Positions 24,203 to 32,367 of a stretch of DNA of 64,000 bases are shown one piece after another. The stretch comes from Streptomyces griseoluteus (GTDB lineage Bacteria > Actinomycetota > Actinomycetes > Streptomycetales > Streptomycetaceae): assembly GCA_000717735.1 (NCBI GenBank), contig JOBE01000025.1:1-64000 (forward strand). Direction: 5' to 3'. Under the pieces are notes generated by a model. That model had not been told where the DNA came from and did no database searches. It saw only the letters and a program-made list of their open reading frames with translations. Position 1 is the stretch's first letter, and each line of letters begins with the position of its first letter. The position numbers were made by a program, and so were the translations under genes.

Positions 24203-24400
24203 ATGGCCCCCATGCTCGTCGAAGGAGCAGTGAGCATCGCCCGCCTGCACGGCGAGGCCTGCTGGCACTGCGGCGCCGTCACACGCTCACTCACCGCCGC
24301 CGGAGAGATCGTGCTCGCCGACGGGCCGGATCGCGAGTGGTCGATCGTCACCTGTGGCTGCGACCCGATCCCGGTGCAGCGGACCGGGGAGATGCGGTGA
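24203..24400 (+). CDS. Small Cys-containing hypothetical protein
   Basis: A 65-residue protein with CWHC (residues 20-23) and a C-G-C near residue 51, which could bind zinc. ATG follows GGAGGAGGGC. It is the first gene of a four-gene overlapping operon downstream of the XRE-TPR gene. Function unknown; the pattern is common in Streptomyces accessory operons. Confidence 0.7.
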   Translation: MAPMLVEGAVSIARLHGEACWHCGAVTRSLTAAGEIVLADGPDREWSIVTCGCDPIPVQRTGEMR

Positions 24401-24588
24401 AGCGCGCGAAAACGCGGCACTGCCGGTACTGCCCGGAGCCAAACGCCAACGTCTGCATCCGCTCGCATCGCACCGAGACGGGTGACACCGTCCACGTCTA
24501 CGCCCACGCCGCGTGCGCGGCCGAGCGCAACATCACCCCGCTGTACAGCTTCATCGAGCCTTCGACGCGGGCGGGTGAGCCGACGTGA
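24397..24588 (+). CDS. Small Cys/His-rich hypothetical protein
   Basis: A 63-residue protein (GTG start overlapping the preceding stop) with HCRYC (about residues 8-12), a Cys near 20 and a HAAC motif near 42, a possible zinc ribbon. The stop overlaps the next GTG. Function unknown; translational coupling indicates joint action with its neighbours. Confidence 0.68.
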   Translation: MKRAKTRHCRYCPEPNANVCIRSHRTETGDTVHVYAHAACAAERNITPLYSFIEPSTRAGEPT

Positions 24589-24818
24589 GGAGGATCCTCA
24601 GCCACGCCGTATGGCGGGTCCTGCCGGACCCCGAGCGCAAGCCATCCATCCGCTACGTCCAGTGCAAGGAGTGCGGCAAGAAGTCAGAGGTCGCCATGTC
24701 CCAAGCCGAAGGCGACCTGTGGGCCATGGACCACAGCGGGCGCACGAGCCACCAGAAGTACCGGGAGTTCGCCGCCAGCGACCTCGTCACCAAGCGCGTA
24801 CGCAGGGAGCACCCGTGA
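24585..24818 (+). CDS. Small zinc-ribbon-like protein (DUF7848-like)
   Basis: A 77-residue protein with VQCKECGKKSEV (CxxC), then W-x-M-DHSGRTSHQKYREF, a pattern seen in a widespread small Streptomyces family often lying next to XRE regulators. The second metal pair may be supplied by His residues in DHSGRTSH. GTG start and stop overlap the neighbouring genes. Confidence 0.72.
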   Translation: MRRILSHAVWRVLPDPERKPSIRYVQCKECGKKSEVAMSQAEGDLWAMDHSGRTSHQKYREFAASDLVTKRVRREHP

Positions 24819-25531
24819 CTGCGCCTGCCGACGTCGTCGGCTGCCCCGCCAGGGGGCAGCGACCCGTACCTCGCATCATCATGCGCGCCAACCAGCAACT
24901 CGTCCAAGGACCGCTGCGGGTGACGTCCCAGGGCATCACCTACGAGGACCCGCGCCCGTCCGACTGGGACGACGAAGGCATCCTCTGGGCACGGGTCGTC
25001 GGCACGGACACCGGACGGCCCATGTACCCCAGCTTCCACCCGCTCCGGCAGCGCGCCGCGATGGAGGATCCCCGCCGGCTGCTCTGTCAGTTCGGCCTGG
25101 GTCCGGCAACGGTGACCTCGGACGGCGTTCTCTGGCTCGTCCCGAAGCCCGAGGGTACCGAGCGAGATCCGGACCGCCCGGAGTGGCCTGAGGGTCGGAC
25201 GGCGGAACCTCCGGTCTGTGCCGCGCATGCGCTCGTCGCGGCTCGCTGGTGTCCTCGGCTCAGGGACCGGGGATACGCCGCCGTGTTTGCTGGCCGCGCC
25301 GAACTGGTTGCGGTGGAGGGGACGGCGTACCGCCCTGCTGGCGGACTGCGGGTCTCACGGGTCCCGCATTCGCTGTACGAGCTTGATCCGGCACCCGGTG
25401 CCCGGGATCTCACGGACCCGCGGTTCCTGCTCGCGGAGCATCTGGTGCGCGATCTGCGGGATCTGACGCCGGTTGGGCTGGACCTGGCCCTCTTCCGTGA
25501 CGCCGTCGCCTGCGACGCCGTCGCCCTCTGA
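24815..25531 (+). CDS. Accessory-operon hypothetical protein
   Basis: A 238-residue protein with no motif I recognise. It has a beta-rich N-terminus (QQLVQGPLRVTSQGITYED), a CAAHALVAARWCPRLRDRGYAAVFAG segment (about 140-170) and an acidic end. The first 330 nt overlap no other gene. It is the last of four coupled genes and ends at a bidirectional terminator. Confidence 0.68.
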   Translation: MTAPADVVGCPARGQRPVPRIIMRANQQLVQGPLRVTSQGITYEDPRPSDWDDEGILWARVVGTDTGRPMYPSFHPLRQRAAMEDPRRLLCQFGLGPATVTSDGVLWLVPKPEGTERDPDRPEWPEGRTAEPPVCAAHALVAARWCPRLRDRGYAAVFAGRAELVAVEGTAYRPAGGLRVSRVPHSLYELDPAPGARDLTDPRFLLAEHLVRDLRDLTPVGLDLALFRDAVACDAVAL

Positions 25532-25534
25532 TCC

Positions 25535-25572
25535 CCTGCTCGCGGGCGGAACGCCGATCGTCCGCGAGCAGG
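25535..25572. terminator. Bidirectional terminator between accessory operon and XRE gene
   Basis: An 11-bp perfect stem (25535-25545 with 25562-25572) with a 16-nt loop lies between two convergent genes, 4 bp after one stop and 30 bp from the other. Confidence 0.65.
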
Positions 25573-25601
25573 CCGGCAGTCCGTCCGGATCGCTGCGTGG
25601 G

Positions 25602-25832
25602 CTACCTGACGAGATCGGCGAGATCCGTCTTGACCTCGTGCGCGATCTGGATGAGGAGCCCGAGCTTGGGGTCGCTGGTGCCGTGCTCGATGCGGTGGAT
25701 CGTCTTGTGGTCGGCCCCGACGAGGTTGCCGAGTTGCAGCTGAGAGAGGTTGGCGTGTTCGCGGGCGCTGCGGATGCGTGCACCGACGGCCTGTCGACGG
25801 CTTAGCACCCAGGCCGGTTGATCGGTGGGCAT
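25602..25832 (-). CDS. Small XRE-family repressor
   Basis: A 76-residue single-domain HTH protein: ARIRSAREHANLSQLQLGN (helices 1-2) and HKTIHRIEHG (recognition region), then D-P-K-L-x-LL-x-I-AH as in Cro/C1-type repressors. It lacks a C-terminal peptidase or dimerisation domain, so it is Cro-like. TTTGAGGG precedes the ATG. An 18-bp palindrome lies 33 bp upstream of its start, ideal for autoregulation. It could be a phage regulator or belong to the accessory block. Confidence 0.82.
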   Translation of the reverse strand: MPTDQPAWVLSRRQAVGARIRSAREHANLSQLQLGNLVGADHKTIHRIEHGTSDPKLGLLIQIAHEVKTDLADLVR

Positions 25833-25865
25833 CCCTCAAACGTCGGACTCGCATGATCATTTGTC

Positions 25866-25883
25866 TTTACCTGCCCAGGTAAA
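25866..25883. promoter_or_regulatory. Operator palindrome TTTACCTG-CC-CAGGTAAA
   Basis: A perfect 8-bp inverted repeat with 2-bp spacer in an unusually AT-rich stretch between the XRE gene (minus) and the 67-residue protein (plus). The spacing suits control of both by the XRE repressor. Confidence 0.68.
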
Positions 25884-25982
25884 AAGTTTGATCTTGAAGC
25901 GACCTGGGCAACACCGGAAGACCGTCCTCCGAATGGCCGCAGGGGCCCACCTCTGCCCGCGGACAGCCCGTACTGGAGCACC

Positions 25983-26186
25983 ATGCCCGACACCCGCTGC
26001 AAGACCTGCGGCGCGACCGCCTCGGCAGACGGATCCCTCACCACCCTCGTCGTCCTGGTCGACGGAGAGCCGGTCTACGCCTGCGCCGAGCACGCCGCCG
26101 AGCACGCGGCACCGCCCGGTGACCTCGCGGTCGCTCTGGCGCAGCTCCTCGACGTTTACAGACGCCTCTACGAAGGCGACAGCTGA
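25983..26186 (+). CDS. Small Cys-containing protein at prophage right edge
   Basis: A 67-residue protein with CKTC (residues 6-9) and a central beta region (TLVVLVDGEPVYACAEHAAEHA), where Cys and His residues could complete a metal site. ATG follows CTGGAGC. It is the last gene before the interrupted MFS gene. Function unknown. Confidence 0.65.
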   Translation: MPDTRCKTCGATASADGSLTTLVVLVDGEPVYACAEHAAEHAAPPGDLAVALAQLLDVYRRLYEGDS

Positions 26187-26226
26187 CGGCCCACTCGCCC
26201 CCGTCGTCTCTCCGGCTCGGACCCAT
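26187..26226. other. Probable right attachment junction (attR)
   Basis: Phage-side sequence ends after the 67-residue gene, and the MFS reading frame becomes recognisable at AACCCCTACTATTCA (26227 on). The junction must lie in or near this stretch. The exact core cannot be defined without the left junction or an empty-site sequence. No tRNA is present, so a serine-type integrase is more likely than a tyrosine integrase using a tRNA 3' end. Confidence 0.5.
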
Positions 26227-27744
26227 AACCCCTACTATTCATTACCGGTCGCCTTCGGCCTCTTCATGGTCGGCCTCGACGGCTCGGTCGTCGCCATAGC
26301 CAACCCCGCGATCGGCCAGGACCTGGGCGCGTCCACCGCGGACCTCCAGTGGGTCACCAACTCCTATCTGCTGGCCCTGGCGGCGACCCTGATCCTCGGC
26401 GGCAAGCTCGGCGACCGGTTCGGACGCCGCACCTTCTACCTGATCGGCGTCGTCGGCTTCACCGCCGCGTCCGTCGCCATCGGGCTCGCCGGATCCATCG
26501 AGGGGGTCATCGCCTTCCGGGCCGTGCAGGGCCTCTTCGGCGCCCTGCTGATGCCCAACACGCTCGGTCTGCTGCGTGCGGTCTTCCCGCCGAAGAAGTT
26601 CGGCATGGCGGTCGGCATCTGGGCCATGGTCTCCTCCGTGTCCACCGCGCTCGGGCCCATCGTCGGCGGCCTGCTCGTCGAGCACGTCAACTGGGAGTCG
26701 GTCTTCTACATCAACCTCCCCATCGGCATCGTCGCGCTCGTCTTCAGCGCCCTCGTCCTGCCCCAGAGCAAGAACACCGCGGCGGCGAACGGAAAGTTCG
26801 ACGTCCCCGGAGTCGTCCTCCTGGCGCTCGGCCTGCTCGCCGTCGTGTTCGGCGTGGTCAAGGGCGAGACCTGGGGCTGGACATCGGCCGGCACGCTCAG
26901 CGTCATCGCGGTGGGCGTGGCGGTCCTGCTGGTCTTCGGCTACGTGGAGACCCGTGTCGCGTCACCGCTGCTGCCCATGCGCCTGTTCCGCAGCCCGGCG
27001 CTCACCATCGGCACCGTCATCACCGCGCTGAACTTCTTCGTCCTGCTCGGCGTGATCTTCTTCGTCATGCTCTACCTGCAGAACGTCCGCGGCTTCACCC
27101 CCGTCGAGGCGGGTGTCCGCACCCTGCCGCTGAGCCTGGCCTCGGTCGTGGCCTCCCCGCTGGGGGCGGTGCTCACCGACCGGTTCGGCCCGCGGCTCAC
27201 CATGCCGCTCGGCATGACGCTCCAGGGCATCGCCTGTTTCCTCATGCTCGGCTGGAGCCCGGACTCCTCGTACGCCGCGACGTGGCCGCCGTTCATCGCC
27301 CTCGGTCTCGGCGTGGGCATGGTGATGGCGTCCTCCTCCGACGCCATCGTCGGCAACGCCCCGGTCAAGGACGGCGGCGTGGCGGGCGGCCTCCAGGCGA
27401 CCGCCCTGCAGATCGGCGGTGCGCTCGGCACGTCCGTGCTCGTGTCCCTCATCAGCAGCCGGGTCGGCTCCACCCTGACCGGTGAACTGACCTCCGCGGG
27501 GGTTCCCGCCTCCGCGGCGGCCCGTCTGCAGGAGGCGAAGGACGCGGTGGCCATGGGTGTCGCTCCCCTCTCCGCCGAGATGCCCGCCCAGCTCAGGGCC
27601 GCCGTCGCCGAGGGAAGCCACCTGGCGTTCATGAACGGCGTGCACACCGCCGTACTGGTGGCCGGGGCGCTGTGCGTCGCCGGCGCGGCGCTCGCCGCGT
27701 TCGGCGTACGGCGTACCCCTGAGGCGGCCCGTCACGACGGCTGA
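26227..27744 (+). pseudogene. MFS transporter (DHA2/14-TM type), start lost at prophage junction
   Basis: About 505 residues of a proton-coupled drug-efflux type transporter: TM1 (GLFMVGLDGSVVAIANPAIG), the LGGKLGDRFGRR loop (motif A), LGPIVGGLLVEH (motif C-like) and about 14 membrane helices through the C-terminus ADHDG-like end. Family members start 10-25 residues before TM1 with ATG/GTG. Here the frame instead runs open into phage sequence, and no start codon lies in a suitable place; the next in-frame ATG is inside TM1. Insertion of the prophage best explains this. Expression from a phage-borne start would be needed for function. Confidence 0.75.
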
Positions 27745-27778
27745 CGGCCACGCTGCCGAAGGGCCACGCGGTTCCGGT

Positions 27779-27835
27779 CCCGGCCGGGTGCGAGGACATC
27801 GCCGTGCGGACGGCGCTTCCTCGCGCCCGGCCGGG
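27779..27835 (+). terminator. Long hairpin after the MFS gene
   Basis: An 18-bp stem (27779-27796 with 27818-27835, one G-T pair) encloses a loop that itself folds (GCCGT-GCGG-ACGGC). It lies about 35 bp after the MFS stop and 24 bp before the next gene. Confidence 0.7.
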
Positions 27836-27858
27836 TCGTGCTGTCAGAGGGACGGTGC

Positions 27859-28422
27859 ATGATCCGGTGCATGCGCCGTACAACGTGGACTTCAGAGCGG
27901 ATGCCCGTCTCCTACGGGCAGTACTACCTCCAGGGCGACGAGTTCCTGAGCGAGTACGACGACACCGACACGGTCCGGCGGATCTTCGCGGGCAACAGCC
28001 TCGCGGCCGGGGGCCCGGAGCACCTCACGGTCATGGCGGGCACGCACACGGGCTGGATTCGTCTGACCACCCACCACCGGGCGGACGAACCGGCCCTGCC
28101 CGGCCCGGAGTGGGAGACCGTGGTGGACGTGAGCATCTGCAGCACGAGTGGCGTCCTGCGGCTGTTCCGGTGGGCCGGGGATGCCGAAGAGAGCGCCGGG
28201 AACTTCGCCACGGCGGGGGCGGGCTGGTACCGGGTCCGCGTACAGGTACGCGGTCGCGACGAAGGGCACGCCCACGAAGGCGACGCCCCTTCTCCGGAAG
28301 AGCACGTTCTGAGCGTCTGGCCGGCGCCTCCGCGGCCCGACACCGTTCACCGCGCCGACGACACCATCGCCCGCATGCACTACGACCCCAGCCGCCCTCC
28401 GGGCCTGCCCGTACGGCCCTGA
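27859..28422 (+). CDS. Conserved actinobacterial hypothetical protein
   Basis: A 187-residue protein with a beta-rich core (SYGQYYLQGDEFLSEYDDTD, VMAGTHTGWIRLTTHH, ETVVDVSICSTSGVL) and a WYRVRVQVRGRD strand near residue 130. This pattern occurs in Streptomyces hypotheticals without known role. ATG 27859 follows AGAGGGA; ATG 27871 is possible. It stands alone between the MFS terminator and the decayed kinase. Confidence 0.68.
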   Translation: MIRCMRRTTWTSERMPVSYGQYYLQGDEFLSEYDDTDTVRRIFAGNSLAAGGPEHLTVMAGTHTGWIRLTTHHRADEPALPGPEWETVVDVSICSTSGVLRLFRWAGDAEESAGNFATAGAGWYRVRVQVRGRDEGHAHEGDAPSPEEHVLSVWPAPPRPDTVHRADDTIARMHYDPSRPPGLPVRP

Positions 28423-28428
28423 GAGCGT

Positions 28429-29172
28429 TCACGCCACAGCGTCGGGGACAAGCGGGATCGCGGCGGTCAGTACGGTGCCCTCGTCGGGGGTCGATTCGAT
28501 GGTGAGGGTGCCGCCGAGCTGCCGGACGCGGGCCTGCATCGCGGGCAGGCCGTGGCCGCGTACCCCGCCGGGCTTCTCGACCGGATCGAAGCCGCGGCCG
28601 TCGTCGGCGACGTCCAGGACGACCTGGTCGTCCCGGTGACGGAGGGTCAGGGCCGCTGTGGTCGCGTCGGCGTGTTCGCGGATGTTGGCGAGCGCCCCCT
28701 GCGCGATCCCGCAGCAGCGCCGCCTGCACGCGTTCGGGCGGCGCCGTCGCGGGCGTGCCGTCCTGGTGGAAGCGCACCTGGAGGGTGCCGGAGGTCTCGC
28801 GGTCGGCGAGGGTGACAGCGCCTCGTAGAGACCGCCGCCGCCCGCCAGGTCGGCGGGAGCCAGGTCGTGGACGAAGCGCCGCGCCTCGGCGAGGTTGTGT
28901 TCGGCCATGGACTCGGCGGTGCGGATGTGGCGGCGGGCTGCCGCCGGATCGCTGTCCCACAGTCGCTCGGCGGCCTGGAGCAGCATCTGCTGACTGGACA
29001 GGCCCTGGGCGAGGGTGTCGTGGATCTCCTTGGAGAGCCGCTGGCGTTCGGCGAGCGTGCCCTCGCGGCGTTCGGTCGCGGCCAGCTCCCGGCGGGTGCG
29101 GACGAGATCGGTGATCACCGTGTGCAGCCGCTCGCCCTGGCGCTGGGAGTAGATGAAGACGGCGGTGGGCAC
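28429..29172 (-). pseudogene. Sensor histidine kinase (NarL-type), 5'-truncated and frameshifted
   Basis: Homology covers the HisKA_3 dimerisation/phosphoacceptor part (AERQRLSKEIHDTLAQGLSS; phospho-His in EIHD) and the HATPase domain (VLDVADDGRGFDP, then GHGLPAMQARV). Two compensating single-base changes scramble about 35 residues between them: one base missing near 28813-28816 and one extra C in CCC near 28708-28710; the other frame reads TLADRETSGTLQVRFHQDG across the gap. The sensory membrane domain is absent, and an in-frame stop lies just upstream. No response-regulator gene is adjacent. Decay is most likely; sequencing error for the indels cannot be excluded. Confidence 0.8.
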
Positions 29173-29405
29173 GGCGGCGCCGTCCGGTGGCGCGAACAGC
29201 AGGTTCGGGTCCGGAATGTCTTATTCCGTATCAACCGATCGGCTGTCCCCCGTGTCGTCGGCCGGACGGCGTCCGGGCGCGCGCGGTCCGATCTCGTACG
29301 AACGTCTCCCTCCGGATTCGGCAGACCTTCGCCCGTTCGGCGGTCTACCGTACGGACATACCGCGCGCCGCCTCACGCGGTCGCCGTCGCCTGAGGAGGA
29401 AGCCT

Positions 29406-29942
29406 GTGACATCGTCCTGCGACCCCCGGTACGCCCCCGCCGGCGATGTGGGCGGGGCGCTCATGGTCATCGACTCCCGGCTCAAGGCCATCTACGACGG
29501 CAAGACGGAGGCCGACGCCGAACAGCGGGAGCTGATCGAGCAGTTCACCGCGTCCTTGAGCCCCGAAGAGGCCCACGACCTGCTGGACGGCGCGTGCACC
29601 CTCATCTTCATGTTCATGAAATGGCTGCGGATGGCCCACGAAGAGCATGACAAGGACGTCATCGAGTACGTGGTGCCCAACCTCGTCGCCGCGATGCGCA
29701 TGATGCCCAGGAGCATCCGCCCCGAGGCCATCCCCACGATGGCCGGCCTGGTCGTCGCGGCGGGCACCGGTCTGAGCCCCAGCCTGTGGCGCCGACAGTA
29801 CGGCGACTGGACCAGGGAGGAGATGAATCCCCTGGAGGCCACCGCCTTCCTGCTCGCGGAGCACATCAACCGGATCACCGACGACCGCGACTTCGCCACC
29901 CGTCTGATCACCGAGGCGCTGTCCGGCGTGGAGGAGGACTGA
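29406..29942 (+). CDS. Conserved hypothetical helical protein
   Basis: A 178-residue, largely helical acidic protein (EADAEQRELIEQFTAS, LLDGACTLIFMFMKWLRMAHEEHD, NLVAAMRMMPRSIRPEAIPT). No enzymatic motif is recognised. The GTG start has CTGAGGAGGAAG upstream. It lies about 90 bp before the Ser/Thr kinase gene, so a functional link is possible but unproven. Confidence 0.68.
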   Translation: MTSSCDPRYAPAGDVGGALMVIDSRLKAIYDGKTEADAEQRELIEQFTASLSPEEAHDLLDGACTLIFMFMKWLRMAHEEHDKDVIEYVVPNLVAAMRMMPRSIRPEAIPTMAGLVVAAGTGLSPSLWRRQYGDWTREEMNPLEATAFLLAEHINRITDDRDFATRLITEALSGVEED

Positions 29943-30033
29943 CCCCTGGCTCTCCTCTTCCGCCGGGAACCGGCCGTGGCGAGAATCTGTCCCTGTCAGG
30001 GGAAGTGACGGGCACGGCGTCGAGGGGGCGGGG

Positions 30034-31719
30034 ATGGACGCATGGGTGGTCCCGGGGTACACCGAGGTCCGGGAGCTGGGGGCGGGCGGCAGTGGGCGTG
30101 TCGTGCTCGCCACGCACGACGGCAGCGGCCTGCCCGTCGCCGTGAAGTACCTGAGTGAGCGGTTCTGTTCGGACGACACGTTCGTGCACGGGTTCCGGGC
30201 CGAGGCCCGGTTGCTCGGGGAGCTGGACACTCCGCACGTCGTGGGCTTCTACGAGTACGTCGAGGCCCCGCGGGGTGCGGCCATCGTGATGGAGCTGGTC
30301 GACGGCGTCGCGCTGCGCGCCCTCCTCGCGCGGGAGGGTTCCACCGGCCCCGAGGCCGCTCTCGTCGTACTGAAGGGATCGCTGCTCGGCCTCGCCGCCG
30401 CTCACCGGGCAGGCGTCGTCCACCGCGACTACAAGCCCGAGAACGTCCTCGTCTCCGCCGACGGGTCGTCCAAGCTGGTCGACTTCGGCATCGCGACCGG
30501 CCGTGGCGCGACACCGGGAGTCGCCGGAACTCCCGCCTACATGGCGCCCGAGCAGTGGAACGGCGCTCCCGCCTCCCCCGCGGCCGACGTCTACGCGGCG
30601 ACCGCCACCTTCTTCGAATGCCTGACCGGGCACAAACCGTTCTCCGGCGACAACTTCGCCGAACTCGCCCTCCAGCACCTGGACACGCCCGTGCCCGACG
30701 GGCAGGCACCCGAGCCGCTGCGCCCGCTCATCCGGCGCGGCCTCGCCAAGTCGCCGCACGAACGGCCGGAGAACGCCGCCGCGTTCGTGTGCGAGCTGGA
30801 GTCGGTCGCCACGGCCGCGTACGGGCCGGACTGGGAGGAGCGGGGCCGGGGGCGGCTGGCCGCGTTGGCCGCGCTCCTGCCCCTGCTCTTCCCCTCCTCC
30901 GGCGGCGCGTCGGAGGGCGTGACCTCGCTCGCCACCACGACCCTGGCCACCCCGCCGCCCCGCTTCCGGTGGCGGCTGCCCCGCGGACTGCCCGCGGGTG
31001 CGGCCGCGCTCGTCCTTGCGCTGCTGCTCGCCCTCGCCGCGCGGGCCGGGGGCGAGGAGTCCGACGGCGACGAGGCCGCCCAGGCCTTCGCCACGACGAG
31101 CACCGTGCCGACCACGCTCCCGCCGGATCCCGGCGCGACACCGTCGACGGCGGCCTCTCCGACGGCTCCCTCGCCGACGGCACCCGCTCCGACGTCGACG
31201 ACTCCGGAGCCCTCCTCGTCGGAGAGCCCCGGGCCGAGCGGCACCCCGGACGGGTCCCCCACCGACGGCACGACCACCGCGCCGACCGTGACCGCGACGC
31301 CGACCGTCCCTTCCGGCTCGACGTCTCCCCCAACGGCACCGCCGACGACGACCCCGACCAGTACGCCCCCGACGACCGCTCCCCCGACCCCGCCGGTCTC
31401 CGTGACGGCGGTCTCCGTCACCGGCCTGCGCCAGACCGGGCCGACCACCGCCACCGCCACCGTCGACGTCAGCACGGACGGGACGGGACCCGTGACGATC
31501 CTCGTCGAGTGGTTCACCGGCGACGAGAAGGGATCGCCCGGCACGCCCGACGGCTCCGAGACCTTCCGCCGCGAAGGCGCCACCCACTACACCCTCGCGC
31601 TCACCCATGACGTCCGGGGCACCGGGTGCTACTGGGGGGCGCGCGCCACCACCGACCCCGCCGCCGCCGACGGCGGCTCCCTGCAGCAGGTCTTCATCCG
31701 GCGGTGCACGATCTCATGA
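30034..31719 (+). CDS. Membrane Ser/Thr protein kinase
   Basis: The 561-residue Hanks-type kinase has a catalytic domain at about residues 8-260 with Gly-loop GAGGSG, VAVKYL (Lys near 38), HRDYKPENVL (about 130; Tyr replaces the usual Leu), DFGIATG (about 150) and GTPAYMAPEQ (about 165). A transmembrane helix at about 318-340 is followed by a Thr/Ser/Pro-rich stalk (about 350-455) and an extracellular beta domain of about 100 residues, in place of PASTA repeats, with two Cys near the end. The stop overlaps the next gene (ATGA), suggesting a sensor-partner pair. Confidence 0.9.
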   Translation: MDAWVVPGYTEVRELGAGGSGRVVLATHDGSGLPVAVKYLSERFCSDDTFVHGFRAEARLLGELDTPHVVGFYEYVEAPRGAAIVMELVDGVALRALLAREGSTGPEAALVVLKGSLLGLAAAHRAGVVHRDYKPENVLVSADGSSKLVDFGIATGRGATPGVAGTPAYMAPEQWNGAPASPAADVYAATATFFECLTGHKPFSGDNFAELALQHLDTPVPDGQAPEPLRPLIRRGLAKSPHERPENAAAFVCELESVATAAYGPDWEERGRGRLAALAALLPLLFPSSGGASEGVTSLATTTLATPPPRFRWRLPRGLPAGAAALVLALLLALAARAGGEESDGDEAAQAFATTSTVPTTLPPDPGATPSTAASPTAPSPTAPAPTSTTPEPSSSESPGPSGTPDGSPTDGTTTAPTVTATPTVPSGSTSPPTAPPTTTPTSTPPTTAPPTPPVSVTAVSVTGLRQTGPTTATATVDVSTDGTGPVTILVEWFTGDEKGSPGTPDGSETFRREGATHYTLALTHDVRGTGCYWGARATTDPAAADGGSLQQVFIRRCTIS

Positions 31720-32324
31720 ACGACGACGACTACAGCGCCACCGAACTCGGCAGCCACTGGTTCGAGCGTCCGACGCCCGAAGCGGCCCCCGTCCGGGCCG
31801 CCGAGGGCGAGGTCCTGCGATTCGGCCCCGGAGTGACCGCGGCCGCCGCACGGCGCGCGGGGAACACCCCCACCGCCGTCGAGATCTGGCACGGCACCCT
31901 CCCCGGTGCCCCCGCACCGCGGCCCGCCCGCGCCCGGTGGCCGCGCCGGTACGCGCTCGCCGGCGTCGTGCTCGCCACCGTCCTCGCCCTCCTCGCCTGG
32001 CAGCGCTACGGGCCGCGCGTCGCCGTACGGGACGCCACGGTCAGCGCCGCGGAGCAGCGCCTCGGCTGCGACGGGACGGCCGAGGTCGTGGGCGTCGTAC
32101 GGACGGACGGACGTCCGGGCACCCTCACGTACCGCTGGGAACGCAGCGACGGAACCCGGTCGGCGCCCCTGCGCGAACGACTGGTCCGCGGGCAGGAGGA
32201 GGCCAGGCTCCGCCTCCTGTGGACGTTCCACGGACCCGGTACGCACCAGGCCGTGGCGCGCCTCGTCATCACCTCGCCCACCGCCCGTTCGTCGGCTGCC
32301 TCGTTCACGTACCACTGCGGCTGA
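31716..32324 (+). CDS. Single-TM protein coupled to the Ser/Thr kinase
   Basis: A 202-residue protein with a cytoplasmic acidic N-terminus (DDDYSATELGSHWFERP), a TM helix (about 82-100, YALAGVVLATVLALLAW) and an extracellular domain with a Cys pair (LGCDGT and C-terminal HCG). The extracellular part (TLTYRWERSDGTRS) resembles the kinase's own external domain, including final Cys. Start overlaps the kinase stop. It may be a substrate or co-sensor of the kinase (inference from coupling). Confidence 0.75.
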   Translation: MNDDDYSATELGSHWFERPTPEAAPVRAAEGEVLRFGPGVTAAAARRAGNTPTAVEIWHGTLPGAPAPRPARARWPRRYALAGVVLATVLALLAWQRYGPRVAVRDATVSAAEQRLGCDGTAEVVGVVRTDGRPGTLTYRWERSDGTRSAPLRERLVRGQEEARLRLLWTFHGPGTHQAVARLVITSPTARSSAASFTYHCG

Positions 32325-32367
32325 CGAGCGGACGGCGGGGGCGGTTCGCGGCCGTCCGGCGGTGGCG

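Larger units (their letters stand above)
1..26226. mobile_element. Prophage (siphovirus), right portion; left end outside window
   Basis: Contiguous head, tail and lysis genes in standard siphovirus order occupy 3.75-21.9 kb, with regulatory genes and hairpins to the left and accessory cargo to the right. The right border is placed at about 26,226 because the next reading frame is a host MFS transporter that begins without its own start codon. No integrase, tRNA or left attachment site is visible, so the element must extend left of base 1. Integration inside a protein gene is typical of serine-integrase phages; that the integrase is of this type is inference. Confidence 0.88.

Noticed and set aside
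25602..25832. Toxin-antitoxin pair with the XRE repressor as antitoxin
   Set aside because: No small toxin-like gene is adjacent on the same strand, and the nearby 67-residue gene is divergent and Cys-containing.
25825..26226. A GTG start at 25825 as the true MFS start
   Set aside because: The added N-terminus is composition-driven noise overlapping the 67-residue gene; no membrane signal or family similarity.
1..26226. Integrase or excisionase gene at the right border
   Set aside because: No recombinase catalytic motif was found in any frame here; only the tandem wHTH protein is excisionase-like, and it lies at the left.
26187..26226. tRNA-associated attachment site
   Set aside because: No cloverleaf-like sequence was seen near the border on either strand.
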